DNA of 23,356 bases from Pseudolysinimonas_A sp049651805 (GCF_049651805.1 NZ_JBASCU010000062.1:1-23356), one strand, 5' to 3'; positions 1 to 6,823 are shown, numbered from the stretch's first letter. The notes: generated from the letters alone by a model not told the origin. Numbers and translations: made by a program.

Positions 1-668
1 TGACCGGTACCCCGACGGGTGAGGTGTGCGATGGTGAATCTGGAGTTCTGACTCTCGGTTCGATCCTTGTCGCGATCACTCCCAGTGGTGGAGCCACGGT
101 CGAGTACCGCAAGTTGGGCGACACCACATGGATTCCGGTCGGTTCGAACCCGATCACCGGGCTTGCCGGTGGGACGTATGAGTTCAAGGTGGCCACCGAC
201 TCCGGGTATACGTTGACGACCCCGAGTGAGTTCACGGTCGTGGTCCCGTCTGACACCTCCATCGGCTGCGACACGCTGCCTCTGGTCGTCCCGCAGGCGT
301 TCCAGGACCCGGGCTGCGAGTTGCCGTCGTTCTTCACGATCAGTAACGACCTGTCCGACCCGGCCGCCCTGAGCTGGACGGCGAACGGCGATCCGATTGC
401 CGAGGGCAAGCACGTGGTGAACGGACCGATTGAGATCAAGCTCGTCGCGACAGCGAACGGCCCGGATTACGGAATCTCGGCCGGCGTGCAGAAGGAGTGG
501 ACGTTCACCTTCCCCTCGAACGCCACATGTGGCGACCTGGAAACGCTGGCGCTGACGGGTAGCTCCGACACAACGCCGGCGCTCGCCCTGATGGCCTTCC
601 TCGGCCTGCTGGGTCTGGCGATGGTGCGCTCGGGCATCCGGGCCAACCGCATCCGCCAGGCGCTCTAA
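1..668 (+). CDS. C-terminal part of LALTG-anchored surface protein (5' truncated)
   Basis: The reading frame is open to the window start, so the N-terminus and signal peptide are missing; the GTG at 24 is internal. About 220 residues remain. They form two beta-rich, Ig-like or prealbumin-like stretches with spaced cysteines, including a segment ending GTYEFKVATDSGYTL that closely parallels GTYQFKVTVDEGYVL in the next gene. The C-terminus is a sorting signal: LALTG, then a hydrophobic segment (LALMAFLGLLGLAMV) and an arginine-rich tail (RSGIRANRIRQ). LAxTG is the motif of class E sortases of actinobacteria, so the protein is probably linked to the cell wall. No sortase gene is in the window. 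It is a paralogue of the gene at 1051, and the similarity runs on past the stop codon. The function beyond surface display cannot be read from the sequence. Confidence 0.8.
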   Translation, partial: TGTPTGEVCDGESGVLTLGSILVAITPSGGATVEYRKLGDTTWIPVGSNPITGLAGGTYEFKVATDSGYTLTTPSEFTVVVPSDTSIGCDTLPLVVPQAFQDPGCELPSFFTISNDLSDPAALSWTANGDPIAEGKHVVNGPIEIKLVATANGPDYGISAGVQKEWTFTFPSNATCGDLETLALTGSSDTTPALALMAFLGLLGLAMVRSGIRANRIRQAL

Positions 669-709
669 CGAAACATCGGGCGGACTCGCCCGGCTGTCCC
701 GTCGCAACC

Positions 710-744
710 TCGGCGGAGCCTCCCCTCACGGGCGGCTCCGCCGA
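710..744 (+). terminator. Hairpin terminator after first surface protein
   Basis: A perfect 11-bp inverted repeat (TCGGCGGAGCC at 710-720, GGCTCCGCCGA at 734-744) encloses a 13-nt loop and starts about 40 nt after the stop codon. There is no T-tract, as is common for actinobacterial terminators. Confidence 0.65.
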
Positions 745-801
745 GTCGGTCATGGCACCGTTTCGCCCGCAGATAGCCTGGCCTACGTCGAGCCCGGCCG
801 A

Positions 802-849
802 GGATCTCGGTCGGAACGAGCAACGGGATCTCGGTCGGAACGAGCAACG
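802..849. repeat. Perfect tandem 24-bp duplication upstream of surface protein gene
   Basis: Two identical 24-bp units lie head to tail at 802-825 and 826-849. Each begins GGATCTCGGTCGG and contains CTCG-N7-CGAG. They lie 35-82 bp upstream of the candidate -35 box of the next gene, so they could be paired regulator sites. This is inferred from position only. Confidence 0.6.
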
Positions 850-879
850 CTCACTCCGTGAGAGAAGTCTCACAGTGAG
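850..879. promoter_or_regulatory. Compound inverted repeat in surface-protein leader
   Basis: The sequence reads CTCAC-TCC-GTGAG, a 5-nt spacer, then CTCAC-A-GTGAG. It can fold as two small hairpins or as one hairpin pairing 850-863 with 868-879 around a 2-nt bulge. It lies between the tandem 24-bp repeat and a candidate promoter, which suggests an operator or transcriptional control site. Confidence 0.35.
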
Positions 880-883
880 GCCC

Positions 884-912
884 TTGTCCCCCATTCGGAG
901 GACGGCGATACT
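884..912 (+). promoter_or_regulatory. Candidate promoter of the ESTEP surface protein
   Basis: TTGTCC (884-889) and GATACT (907-912) are separated by 17 bp, each matching 4 of 6 consensus positions. The implied leader to the ATG at 1051 is about 130 nt. I see nothing else recognisable between 913 and 1050. Confidence 0.3.
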
Positions 913-1050
913 GAGCATCTCCCGCTAACCCCCCGCGGGAGCCACCCGACCCCCGAATCGAAGGCCCCCCACCTTCGTGTGCTTCCCGTCTCGCTACCGG
1001 CATCGCCGTCCGCAATGGCACGCTCGGGTCCTCACCGAAAGAGTCCCCCG

Positions 1051-2373
1051 ATGAAGAAGATCCTCGCCACGGTTTCCGCCGTGGTGCTATCGCTCGCGAT
1101 GGTGGCACTGCCCGCCGTCGCCGCTTCGGCCGAAGACACGGAGTCGACCGAAACCGTCTCGACGGAGCCTCAGTCGACCACGACGGCGCCTGAGTCGACG
1201 GAGCCTGAGTCGACGGAGCCTGAGTCGACGGAGCCTGAGTCGACGGAGCCTGAGTCGACGGAGCCTGAGTCGACGGAGCCTGAGTCGACGGAGCCTGAGT
1301 CGACGGAGACCATGTCTACCCTGCGAGCGGAGTCCAACGTTCTCACCGAATCGCCTGTCGTGAAGGTCGATGTCTGTCACTGGGATCAAAGCGGCAAGTG
1401 GACCCCTATTGAGGTGAGCTCGGCCGCCCTCGGCGGCAGCGGGCACATCGATCCGTCCGAGAACGACGATCACGCCTTCGATATCGTCGAGCCCTTCCTC
1501 GACAACACCGGGAAGAACTACAGCGACACGAGCTACAACGTTCCGGAGTACAAGGACCAGTACCCGTTCAACGGCCTGTCCGGTGCCGAGATCATGGAGT
1601 CAGGCTGCGGCGAGCCCGAGGAGGAGGACATCGTCGTGGCGGTCAGCGGCGACCCGGTCGCCGAGATCTGTTCGGAGCTCGAAGAGGGCGAGGTGCTGCC
1701 CGGCTCCATCACGGTCACCGTGACGATCGCCGGACAGAGCGTCACGCTGCCGAGCGGCTACGTGACCGTAGCGGTCAAGGGTCCCGGTGACCCCGGATTC
1801 ACCGATCTCACGGGCAACTCCCTCACGGGCCTCGGCGACGGCACATATCAGTTCAAGGTGACGGTCGACGAGGGTTATGTGCTGTCGACGCAGAAGAATT
1901 TCAGCGAGATCGTCGGCGACCAGGATCCCGAGGGCTGCACGCTCGTTACCAAGGGACCGGTGTTCCCCGAGTTGTCCTTCACCCCGGCCACCTGCAACGG
2001 CGACGGCAGCTACACGCTGACATCGCCGGCGGAGACTGAGGATGTTCCTGCGGGAACGGTCACGTGGTTCGTGAACGATGTCGAAACCGCGCCGGGCACC
2101 TACCCGGCCGAGGTCGGCGACATCGTCACGGTCAAGGTCGTGGCCAACTTCCCCGCGGACTATCCGGTGGATATTGACGGCAACGTTTTGCCCGAATACA
2201 CCTACCCGGCGTACGAGTTCACCGCCCCAGTCGGGTGTGACCTGACGACGCTGGCGCTCACCGGTTCCTCGGACACCACTCCGATGCTCGCCCTGACGGC
2301 GTTCCTCGGCCTGCTCGGCCTCGCGATGGTGCGCTCGGGCATCCGGGTCAGCCGCATCCGCCAGGAGGCATAA
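1051..2373 (+). CDS. LALTG-anchored surface protein with ESTEP repeats
   Basis: This encodes 440 residues. I chose the ATG at 1051 because it gives a textbook signal peptide (MKKILATVSAVVLSLAMVALPAVAASA, cleavage near residue 27); upstream in-frame starts would bury it. After the signal peptide come an acidic Thr/Ser/Glu-rich spacer with eight perfect PESTE units (about residues 47-86), then a segment with VCHWDQSGKW...GSGHIDPSENDDHAFDI (about residues 108-152). The Cys-His/His-His pattern of that segment recurs in secreted actinobacterial proteins. Next are beta-rich Cys-containing segments like those of the preceding gene, and a C-terminal LALTG signal with membrane segment and basic tail. 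The likely fate is covalent attachment to the wall by a class E sortase. The repeat region may act as an extended stalk that lifts the folded part off the wall. The ligand is unknown. Confidence 0.85.
   Translation: MKKILATVSAVVLSLAMVALPAVAASAEDTESTETVSTEPQSTTTAPESTEPESTEPESTEPESTEPESTEPESTEPESTEPESTETMSTLRAESNVLTESPVVKVDVCHWDQSGKWTPIEVSSAALGGSGHIDPSENDDHAFDIVEPFLDNTGKNYSDTSYNVPEYKDQYPFNGLSGAEIMESGCGEPEEEDIVVAVSGDPVAEICSELEEGEVLPGSITVTVTIAGQSVTLPSGYVTVAVKGPGDPGFTDLTGNSLTGLGDGTYQFKVTVDEGYVLSTQKNFSEIVGDQDPEGCTLVTKGPVFPELSFTPATCNGDGSYTLTSPAETEDVPAGTVTWFVNDVETAPGTYPAEVGDIVTVKVVANFPADYPVDIDGNVLPEYTYPAYEFTAPVGCDLTTLALTGSSDTTPMLALTAFLGLLGLAMVRSGIRVSRIRQEA
1189..1308. repeat. Eight perfect 15-bp tandem repeats (PESTE-coding)
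   Basis: The unit CCTGAGTCGACGGAG is repeated eight times without a mismatch and stays in frame, encoding Pro-Glu-Ser-Thr-Glu. Degenerate relatives flank it (STEP, TTTAPEST). Perfect identity at the DNA level, including synonymous positions, points to recent expansion by slippage or recombination. Confidence 0.95.
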
Positions 2374-2421
2374 GAACACATAAGAACACCGGGCGGATTC
2401 CCCCGACCGTCCCGTTGATCT

Positions 2422-2453
2422 GGTCGGTGTCGCCTTCGGGGGCGGCACCGACC
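2422..2453 (+). terminator. Terminator hairpin after ESTEP surface protein
   Basis: A 13-bp stem (2422-2434 with 2441-2453) contains one G-U pair and closes on a 6-nt TTCGGG loop. It starts about 50 nt after the stop codon. Confidence 0.7.
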
Positions 2454-2504
2454 GCGGGGATCACGGGATGGTTCGCCCGGAAGTGGCGCGGTTCGGCGCG
2501 CCAC

Positions 2505-2532
2505 GGCCCCGTCACAGGAATGTGACGGGGCC
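2505..2532. terminator. Second strong hairpin (possible bidirectional terminator)
   Basis: A perfect 12-bp inverted repeat (GGCCCCGTCACA at 2505-2516, TGTGACGGGGCC at 2521-2532) has a 4-nt GGAA loop. It lies about 50 nt after the first hairpin and about 110 nt before the next gene. It may be a back-up terminator insulating the envelope trio downstream. Confidence 0.6.
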
Positions 2533-2644
2533 CCCTCCATACGCCGAACTCAGCTCCATCGCTGCATGCTGTCAACCCCCGGGCCGCTGCTCCGGCGCCT
2601 CAGCTAAGGTGAGGTTCTGACCTATCCGAAGAATGGAGCTGCAC

Positions 2645-2983
2645 ATGCGAGGCAAGATCCTGTTCGTGGCGGGGCTGGGCCTGGGGTATCTCCTCGGAAC
2701 CCGCGCCGGGCGCGAGAAGTACGACGAGCTGAAGACCGCCGCACTCAAGGTTTGGAACGACCCGCGCGTGCAGAAGCAGGTCGACGCCGTTGAAGACTTC
2801 GTGAAGGACAAGGCCCCGGAAGTCGCGGAGTTCGTCTCCGACGGCGCGAAGAACATCGTCGACAAGGTCTCCGGCAAGGTCGCGCCCGCGAAGAAGCCCC
2901 CGGTGCGACGCACCACCGCAACGAAGCCGACGAGCAGTTCATCCGGCTCATCGTCGTCGGGCTCGTCGTCGTCCGGCTCCTGA
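2645..2983 (+). CDS. YtxH-like small envelope protein
   Basis: This encodes 112 residues. The ATG at 2645 is preferred because GGAG sits 6 nt upstream; an in-frame ATG at 2633 lacks such a site. The N-terminus (MRGKILFVAGLGLGYLLGTRAGREKYDELK) is the glycine-rich membrane anchor and charged start of the YtxH-like family, followed by an amphipathic helical stretch and a low-complexity Lys/Thr/Ser-Gly tail made of repeated SSSSG. A -10-like TAAGGT occurs at 2605-2610. It is the first gene of a tight three-gene unit with the Holin-X and DUF3618 proteins, a common actinobacterial grouping of envelope or stress-associated small proteins. The biochemical role is not established. Confidence 0.8.
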   Translation: MRGKILFVAGLGLGYLLGTRAGREKYDELKTAALKVWNDPRVQKQVDAVEDFVKDKAPEVAEFVSDGAKNIVDKVSGKVAPAKKPPVRRTTATKPTSSSSGSSSSGSSSSGS

Positions 2984-2986
2984 GTC

Positions 2987-3415
2987 ATGTCGAGCGAAGC
3001 CCCGGGCGGCTCCGCGCCGCGTAGAAAGTCAGTGTTCGCGCTGATCGCCGAGATTCCGACTCTCGTCACCGATCTCGTTCAGCGCGAGATCGAGCTGGTC
3101 AAGACCGAGGTGATCGCCAAGGTCAAGGCGCTCGGTGTTGGAGCCGGCATGATCGCGGTGGCGCTGCTCGTGCTGCTCGCGATGCTCGGAGTGCTGCTGA
3201 CCGCGGCGATCCTCGCCCTCACCCTGACCGGACTTCCCGGGTGGGCGGCTGCGCTGATCGTTGCGGGTGTGCTGCTGATCGTCGCCGTGATTCTCGGCCT
3301 GATCGGCTACAGCATCCTCAAGCGTGGCGTTCCGCCCATGCCGACGGAATCGATCGACAGCATCAAGCGCGACATCCGCGCGATCAAGGGAATCGGAAAG
3401 CGAGGAGAAACATGA
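2987..3415 (+). CDS. Actinobacterial Holin-X (phage-holin-superfamily) membrane protein
   Basis: This encodes 142 residues and begins 3 nt after the YtxH stop. An N-terminal cytoplasmic helix (FALIAEIPTLVTDLVQREIELVKTEV) precedes two long hydrophobic segments at about residues 47-75 and 82-108, then a basic tail (SIKRDIRAIKGIGKR). This is the layout of the Holin-X/DUF1469 family. Despite the family name no lysis role is implied; the protein sits in a chromosomal housekeeping operon. Its last codons overlap the next ATG (ATGA), so translation of the two is coupled. Confidence 0.8.
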   Translation: MSSEAPGGSAPRRKSVFALIAEIPTLVTDLVQREIELVKTEVIAKVKALGVGAGMIAVALLVLLAMLGVLLTAAILALTLTGLPGWAAALIVAGVLLIVAVILGLIGYSILKRGVPPMPTESIDSIKRDIRAIKGIGKRGET

Positions 3416-3645
3416 GTACCAGCGACGCGAAGAACCAGGCGGCAAAGGCGCGAGCCGATCTGGCCGCGACCCTCGATGCGCTCGAGGATCGCCTGAACGT
3501 GCCGAAGCGCGTCGGCGAACTGAAAGACAGCGCGGTCGCCGCCTATGAGAAGAACCCGTTGCCGTGGATCATCGGTGGCGTCGCCGTCGCCGTCGTCGCC
3601 GTGGGCCTGGTGGCCTGGGCGATCTTCGGTGACGACGACGACTGA
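3412..3645 (+). CDS. DUF3618 small membrane protein
   Basis: This encodes 77 residues from the ATG at 3412, which overlaps the preceding TGA as ATGA and has GAGGAG 4 nt upstream. The N-terminal half is a charged helix with the DUF3618 signature (KARADLAATLDALEDRLNVP), followed by one transmembrane segment (WIIGGVAVAVVAVGLVAWAIF) and an acidic DDDD end. It is the last gene of the YtxH/Holin-X/DUF3618 unit. The function is unknown; co-occurrence suggests the three act together at the membrane. Confidence 0.8.
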   Translation: MSTSDAKNQAAKARADLAATLDALEDRLNVPKRVGELKDSAVAAYEKNPLPWIIGGVAVAVVAVGLVAWAIFGDDDD

Positions 3646-3689
3646 CCTCCCCGGCACGCGCGCGCGCCGCAGCGGGTGAGAATGGTGGC

Positions 3690-4445
3690 ATGACCACCGC
3701 TCGCCCGCTCGCGTCGTGGCGCGTCCTCGTGCCGCGCGGCGGAAGCTGGGGCGATCGCGTCGCGGCGCGCGTGCGCGACTTCGGTGGCATCCCGGTGATC
3801 GCGCCGATGCTCAACTTCGCGAGCGCCGAAGACCCCGCCGCGCTCGCCAACGCCCTGCACGAGCTGCAGGACGGGCAATACGACTGGATCGTGCTGACCA
3901 GTGCCACGACCGTGGATGTGCTGGTCAGTCAGGGCACGCGCATCCCCGACGGCACGCGCGTCGCCGCCGTGGGAGAGACCACCGCCGCCGCCCTGACCCT
4001 CGCCGGATACCGGGTCGACTTCGTGCCGACCTCCGACAACTCCGCGCGCGGGCTCGTGAAGGAGTGGCCGGTGAGCGACATCCACGGGCGGGTGCTGGTG
4101 CCGCAGTCGGACATCGCCGAACCCACGCTGGTGGCGGGGTTGGCGAAGCTCGGGTTCACCGCCGAGTACGTCACCGCGTACCGCACGGTCGGGGTGCCGG
4201 TATCGCCCGACGTCGCCGCCGATGTCGCGAGCGGCCGGATCGGCGCGCTGCTGATCACGTCGGGTAGCGTCGCCCGCCAGGTCGCCACCCAGCTGGTACC
4301 GCTGCCGGAGGGCACCGTCATCGTCTGCATCGGCCCCCGCACGGCCTTCGACACTCGAGCGGCCGGCCTCCCGGTGCATGCGATCGCCGAGGAGCGCACA
4401 TCCGATGCGCTCATCGAAGCGCTCGTCGACTACGTCACCGGCTGA
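3690..4445 (+). CDS. hemD: Uroporphyrinogen-III synthase
   Basis: This encodes 251 residues, the usual size for HemD, which cyclises hydroxymethylbilane with D-ring inversion to uroporphyrinogen III for heme, siroheme and corrin synthesis in the cytosol. Recognisable stretches are RVLVPRGGSWGDRVAARVRDFGG at the start, DWIVLTSATTVDVL, RVAAVGETTAAAL, VLVPQSDIAEPTL, VTAYRTV, GALLITSGSVARQ and VIVCIGPRTAFDTRAAGLPV. This is the two-lobed pattern of the family, where sequence conservation is low. No other heme genes lie nearby, although HemD is usually grouped with hemC/hemB. No Shine-Dalgarno is seen; GAGAAT stands 6 nt before the ATG, so the mRNA may be leaderless. Confidence 0.85.
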   Translation: MTTARPLASWRVLVPRGGSWGDRVAARVRDFGGIPVIAPMLNFASAEDPAALANALHELQDGQYDWIVLTSATTVDVLVSQGTRIPDGTRVAAVGETTAAALTLAGYRVDFVPTSDNSARGLVKEWPVSDIHGRVLVPQSDIAEPTLVAGLAKLGFTAEYVTAYRTVGVPVSPDVAADVASGRIGALLITSGSVARQVATQLVPLPEGTVIVCIGPRTAFDTRAAGLPVHAIAEERTSDALIEALVDYVTG

Positions 4446-4470
4446 GCGCGACGCCCCGGCCTTTGACGCC

Positions 4471-4878
4471 TCACGGGAGGACGAGCGACAGCGTCAGGAA
4501 GACGAGGCCCAGCAGAGGAGCAACACCCTGGATGAGGGCGGCGCGCAACAGTTTCGGGTTCGACGTGATGAGCACTACCGCCGCGAGCACCATGCTGCCG
4601 AGGGCGAACATCGCGATCGCGGTTCCGCCCTCCGGAGAGAAGCCGGTGCCGAGCAAAACGAGGCCGAGACCCGCGCCGAGCGCGAGGAACACGTTGTAGA
4701 AGCCCTGGTTGTACGCCATCGGGCGCAGCACCTCGGCGTCGCGCTCATCGCGCACGCCGAACAGTTTCCACGTCGACGGTCGGCTCCAGAGCACGCTCTC
4801 CAGCGCGAAGATGAACAGATGGATCACGGCGGCGACGAAGACGAAAACCGATCCGACGACCGCGAACGTAGCGCTCAT
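4471..4878 (-). CDS. DUF1304 family membrane protein
   Basis: This encodes 135 residues with four predicted membrane segments. Family hallmarks are the first helix with HLFIFALESVLW and the following FGVRDERDAEVLRPMAYNQGFYNVFLALGAGLGL. The role of DUF1304 proteins is not known. The gene faces hemD tail to tail with 25 bp between stops and follows pfkA on the same strand after about 53 nt. No Shine-Dalgarno is visible, but GATACT (4885-4890) lies exactly 6 nt before the ATG, consistent with its own leaderless promoter. Confidence 0.8.
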   Translation of the reverse strand: MSATFAVVGSVFVFVAAVIHLFIFALESVLWSRPSTWKLFGVRDERDAEVLRPMAYNQGFYNVFLALGAGLGLVLLGTGFSPEGGTAIAMFALGSMVLAAVVLITSNPKLLRAALIQGVAPLLGLVFLTLSLVLP

Positions 4879-4931
4879 CCTCGGAGTATCCCACCGATCT
4901 TCCCGCGGCGGGCTCAGCCGAAAGGGCTGCG

Positions 4932-5954
4932 TCAGCCGAAAAGTACCCGCGCTTCGTCGTAGCGGTCTTGAGGCACCGTTTTCAGCTGCCCCAGGGCGTC
5001 GGCGAACGGCACCTCGATCATGTCGGTGCCGCGCAACGCGACCATCTTGCCCCAGCGCTTGCGCAGGATCATGTCGATCGCCGTCATGCCGAAACGGGTG
5101 GCCAGCACGCGGTCGTAGGCGCTCGGCGTACCGCCGCGTTGGATGTGGCCGAGGGTGGTAGCCCGGGTCTCGATGCCGGTGGCGTCTTCGATGAGCGGGG
5201 CGAGCATTTCGCCGATGCCACCGAGCCGCGGGCGCCCGAACGCGTCGAGACCGCGCTCAGAGTGTGCGTCGTCCATCGAGTCCAGCTTGAAACCCTCGGC
5301 GACCGCGACGAGCGGGGCGCGACCGCGGTCGCGAGCGCCTTCCACCCACTCGATGATCTGCTCGATGCTGGTCTTCTGCTCGGGGATCAGGATGGCGTGG
5401 GCGCCCGCCGCCATGCCGGAGTGCAGGGCGATCCAGCCGACGTGCCGCCCCATCACCTCGGCAACCATGCAGCGACCGTGCGAGTCTCCGGTCGTGCGGA
5501 GCCGGTCCATCGCATCGGTTGCGATCTGCACGGCCGTGTCGAAGCCGAACGTGTAGTCGGTCGCCGAGAGGTCGTTGTCGATCGTCTTGGGAACGCCCAC
5601 GATGCGGATGCCGGCATCCGCCAGTCGGTTCGCGGCCGCGAGCGTCCCCTCGCCGCCGATCGCGATGAGCGAGTCGACGCCGCCTTCGGCCATCACCTCG
5701 GCGACCCGCTCCGCCCCGCCGAAGTCGAACGGGTTGGTGCGCGACGAGCCGAGGATCGTGCCGCCCTGCTTCGAAATGCCCATCACCTGGGGGCGACCGA
5801 GAGGAACGACGTCGTTCTCGACGAGGCCCTTCCAGCCCCAGCGATAGCCGACGAACTCGAGGTCATGCAGTTTGCTGCCGGTGAACACGGCGGCACGGAT
5901 CACGGCGTTCAGTCCGGGGCAATCGCCGCCGCTGGTCAAGATTCCGACACTCAC
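4932..5954 (-). CDS. pfkA: 6-phosphofructokinase
   Basis: This encodes 340 residues from a GTG start. It phosphorylates fructose 6-phosphate to the 1,6-bisphosphate in glycolysis. Visible motifs are the phosphate-binding GILTSGGDCPGLNAVIR at the N-terminus, GGEGT (100-104), PKTIDND (122-128, with Asp126 as the expected catalytic base), MGRHVGW and GHIQRGG. Gly103 (where PPi enzymes have Asp) with Lys123 matches the actinobacterial group III enzymes. The Streptomyces members of that group are ATP-dependent, so ATP rather than pyrophosphate is the likely donor; this is inference. The out-of-frame ATG overlapping the start runs into TGA, supporting the GTG. CAGAAT lies 6 nt before the start, without a Shine-Dalgarno. 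Confidence 0.93.
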   Translation of the reverse strand: MSVGILTSGGDCPGLNAVIRAAVFTGSKLHDLEFVGYRWGWKGLVENDVVPLGRPQVMGISKQGGTILGSSRTNPFDFGGAERVAEVMAEGGVDSLIAIGGEGTLAAANRLADAGIRIVGVPKTIDNDLSATDYTFGFDTAVQIATDAMDRLRTTGDSHGRCMVAEVMGRHVGWIALHSGMAAGAHAILIPEQKTSIEQIIEWVEGARDRGRAPLVAVAEGFKLDSMDDAHSERGLDAFGRPRLGGIGEMLAPLIEDATGIETRATTLGHIQRGGTPSAYDRVLATRFGMTAIDMILRKRWGKMVALRGTDMIEVPFADALGQLKTVPQDRYDEARVLFG

Positions 5955-6023
5955 CCCGCCATTCTGCCGCTATTACGTCGCGCGGCTCGCCGTAGAGAAG
6001 TTCTCGCGTACCGCCCCCGGAAC

Positions 6024-6041
6024 TCGCTAGAGTCGGCGGCG
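6024..6041 (+). promoter_or_regulatory. Shared promoter box upstream of first DUF4190 gene
   Basis: An 18-bp box (TCGCTAGAGTCGGCGGCG) is repeated exactly at 6443-6460 in front of the second DUF4190 gene. It contains TAGAGT (6028-6033), a plausible -10, about 52 nt before the ATG. A short palindrome GAGAAGTTCTC lies at 5995-6005, in the area where a -35 or operator would be. Confidence 0.5.
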
Positions 6042-6085
6042 GTACGACGCACGTCGTTCCCTATAGATCTCAAGGAGATTCATCC

Positions 6086-6370
6086 ATGACCACCCCTGCT
6101 CCCGCTCCGGCCCCCGGTGCCGCGCCCGTTGCCGACGGCAAGACCCTCGGCATCGTCGGACTCATCCTGGCGTTCGTGATCCCGCTCGCCGGGCTCATCG
6201 TCAGCATCATCGCCAAGAACCAGTCGAAGGCGGCCGGCGTCGAGAACACGCCCGCCAAGGTGGGCCTGATCCTCAGTATCGTCTTCCTGATCCTGGGCAT
6301 CATCATCGGCATCATCTACTTCGCGGTCATCGCTGCGGCGATCGGCTCCGGGGTCGTCACCACCTACTGA
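6086..6370 (+). CDS. DUF4190 family small membrane protein (copy 1)
   Basis: This encodes 94 residues. A Pro/Ala-rich cytoplasmic head (MTTPAPAPAPGAAP) precedes the DUF4190-type core: KTLGIVGLILAFVIPLAGLIVSIIAKNQSKAAG, a short loop, then a second membrane hairpin. A strong AAGGAGA lies 7 nt before the ATG. It is a tandem paralogue of the gene at 6500; a 44-bp coding stretch (6132-6175 against 6546-6589) differs at one base. A terminator follows directly. The function of such proteins is unknown. Confidence 0.8.
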   Translation: MTTPAPAPAPGAAPVADGKTLGIVGLILAFVIPLAGLIVSIIAKNQSKAAGVENTPAKVGLILSIVFLILGIIIGIIYFAVIAAAIGSGVVTTY

Positions 6371-6387
6371 TTCCTTCGGGAGTCGGC

Positions 6388-6425
6388 GAAGAGCCGGGGT
6401 AGCCGTAACGCCGCCCCGGCTCTTC
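6388..6425 (+). terminator. Hairpin terminator between the two DUF4190 genes
   Basis: A perfect 12-bp inverted repeat (GAAGAGCCGGGG at 6388-6399, CCCCGGCTCTTC at 6414-6425) starts 17 nt after the stop. Its 3' arm overlaps the place where the -35 of the next gene would lie. Confidence 0.7.
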
Positions 6426-6442
6426 CAGCTCGGTGTCGACGT

Positions 6443-6460
6443 TCGCTAGAGTCGGCGGCG
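6443..6460 (+). promoter_or_regulatory. Shared promoter box upstream of second DUF4190 gene
   Basis: This is an exact copy of the 18-bp box at 6024-6041, with TAGAGT at 6447-6452, about 47 nt before the ATG. TTCCAG (6423-6428) is a weak -35 candidate at 18-bp spacing. Confidence 0.5.
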
Positions 6461-6499
6461 ACCCGGGCTTCCGGACGATTCGATCGAGGAGACACCGCC

Positions 6500-6823
6500 A
6501 TGACCACTCCCGCACCGGCCCCCGTTCCCGGCCCGCCCTCTACCTCCGACGGCAAGACCCTCGGCATCGTCGGTCTCATCCTGGCGTTCCTCTTCTCGCT
6601 GGCGGGCCTGATCGTCAGCATCATCGCGCGCAACCAGTCGAAGGCGGCCGGCGTTCCTAACGGCCCCGCGACCGCAGGGATCATCATCAGCATCATCGGC
6701 ATCGTGATCACCCTCATCTGGGTCATCGTCGCGATCGCCGGGTTCTCGGCGCTGATGGGAGCGTGTGCGCAGTACGGTCCGGGCGTTCACGTCGTCGACG
6801 GCGTCACCCTGACCTGCGGCTAA
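6500..6823 (+). CDS. DUF4190 family small membrane protein (copy 2)
   Basis: This encodes 107 residues with the same Pro-rich head and KTLGIVGLILAF...GLIVSIIARNQSKAAG core as copy 1. The C-terminus is longer, with two cysteines (CAQYGPGVHVVDGVTLTC) that could form an extracytoplasmic disulfide. GAGGAGA lies 7 nt upstream of the ATG. Its TAA overlaps the stop codon of the convergent gene by three bases, so no intergenic terminator fits. The function is unknown. Confidence 0.8.
   Translation: MTTPAPAPVPGPPSTSDGKTLGIVGLILAFLFSLAGLIVSIIARNQSKAAGVPNGPATAGIIISIIGIVITLIWVIVAIAGFSALMGACAQYGPGVHVVDGVTLTCG

Noticed and set aside
770..780. CAGATAGCCTG at 770-780 recurring at 18106-18116
   Set aside because: An 11-base match is expected many times by chance in a window of this length, and no gene starts near the first copy.
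1189..1308. Possible CRISPR array
   Set aside because: The 15-bp units are contiguous without spacers and are in-frame coding sequence of a surface protein.
1087..1473. Minus-strand frame with RRLRL repeats resembling a leucine-rich repeat protein
   Set aside because: It is only the reverse complement of the PESTE-coding 15-bp array; the plus-strand protein has a signal peptide and sorting signal.
2987..3415. Phage holin or prophage remnant
   Set aside because: The Holin-X protein sits in the standard YtxH/DUF3618 housekeeping unit, with no endolysin, integrase or other phage gene in the window.
4914..4941. Direct repeat TCAGCCGAAA on both sides of the pfkA stop codon
   Set aside because: Short (10 bp), with only a weak 5-bp hairpin nearby; not enough to call a terminator or a repeat element.
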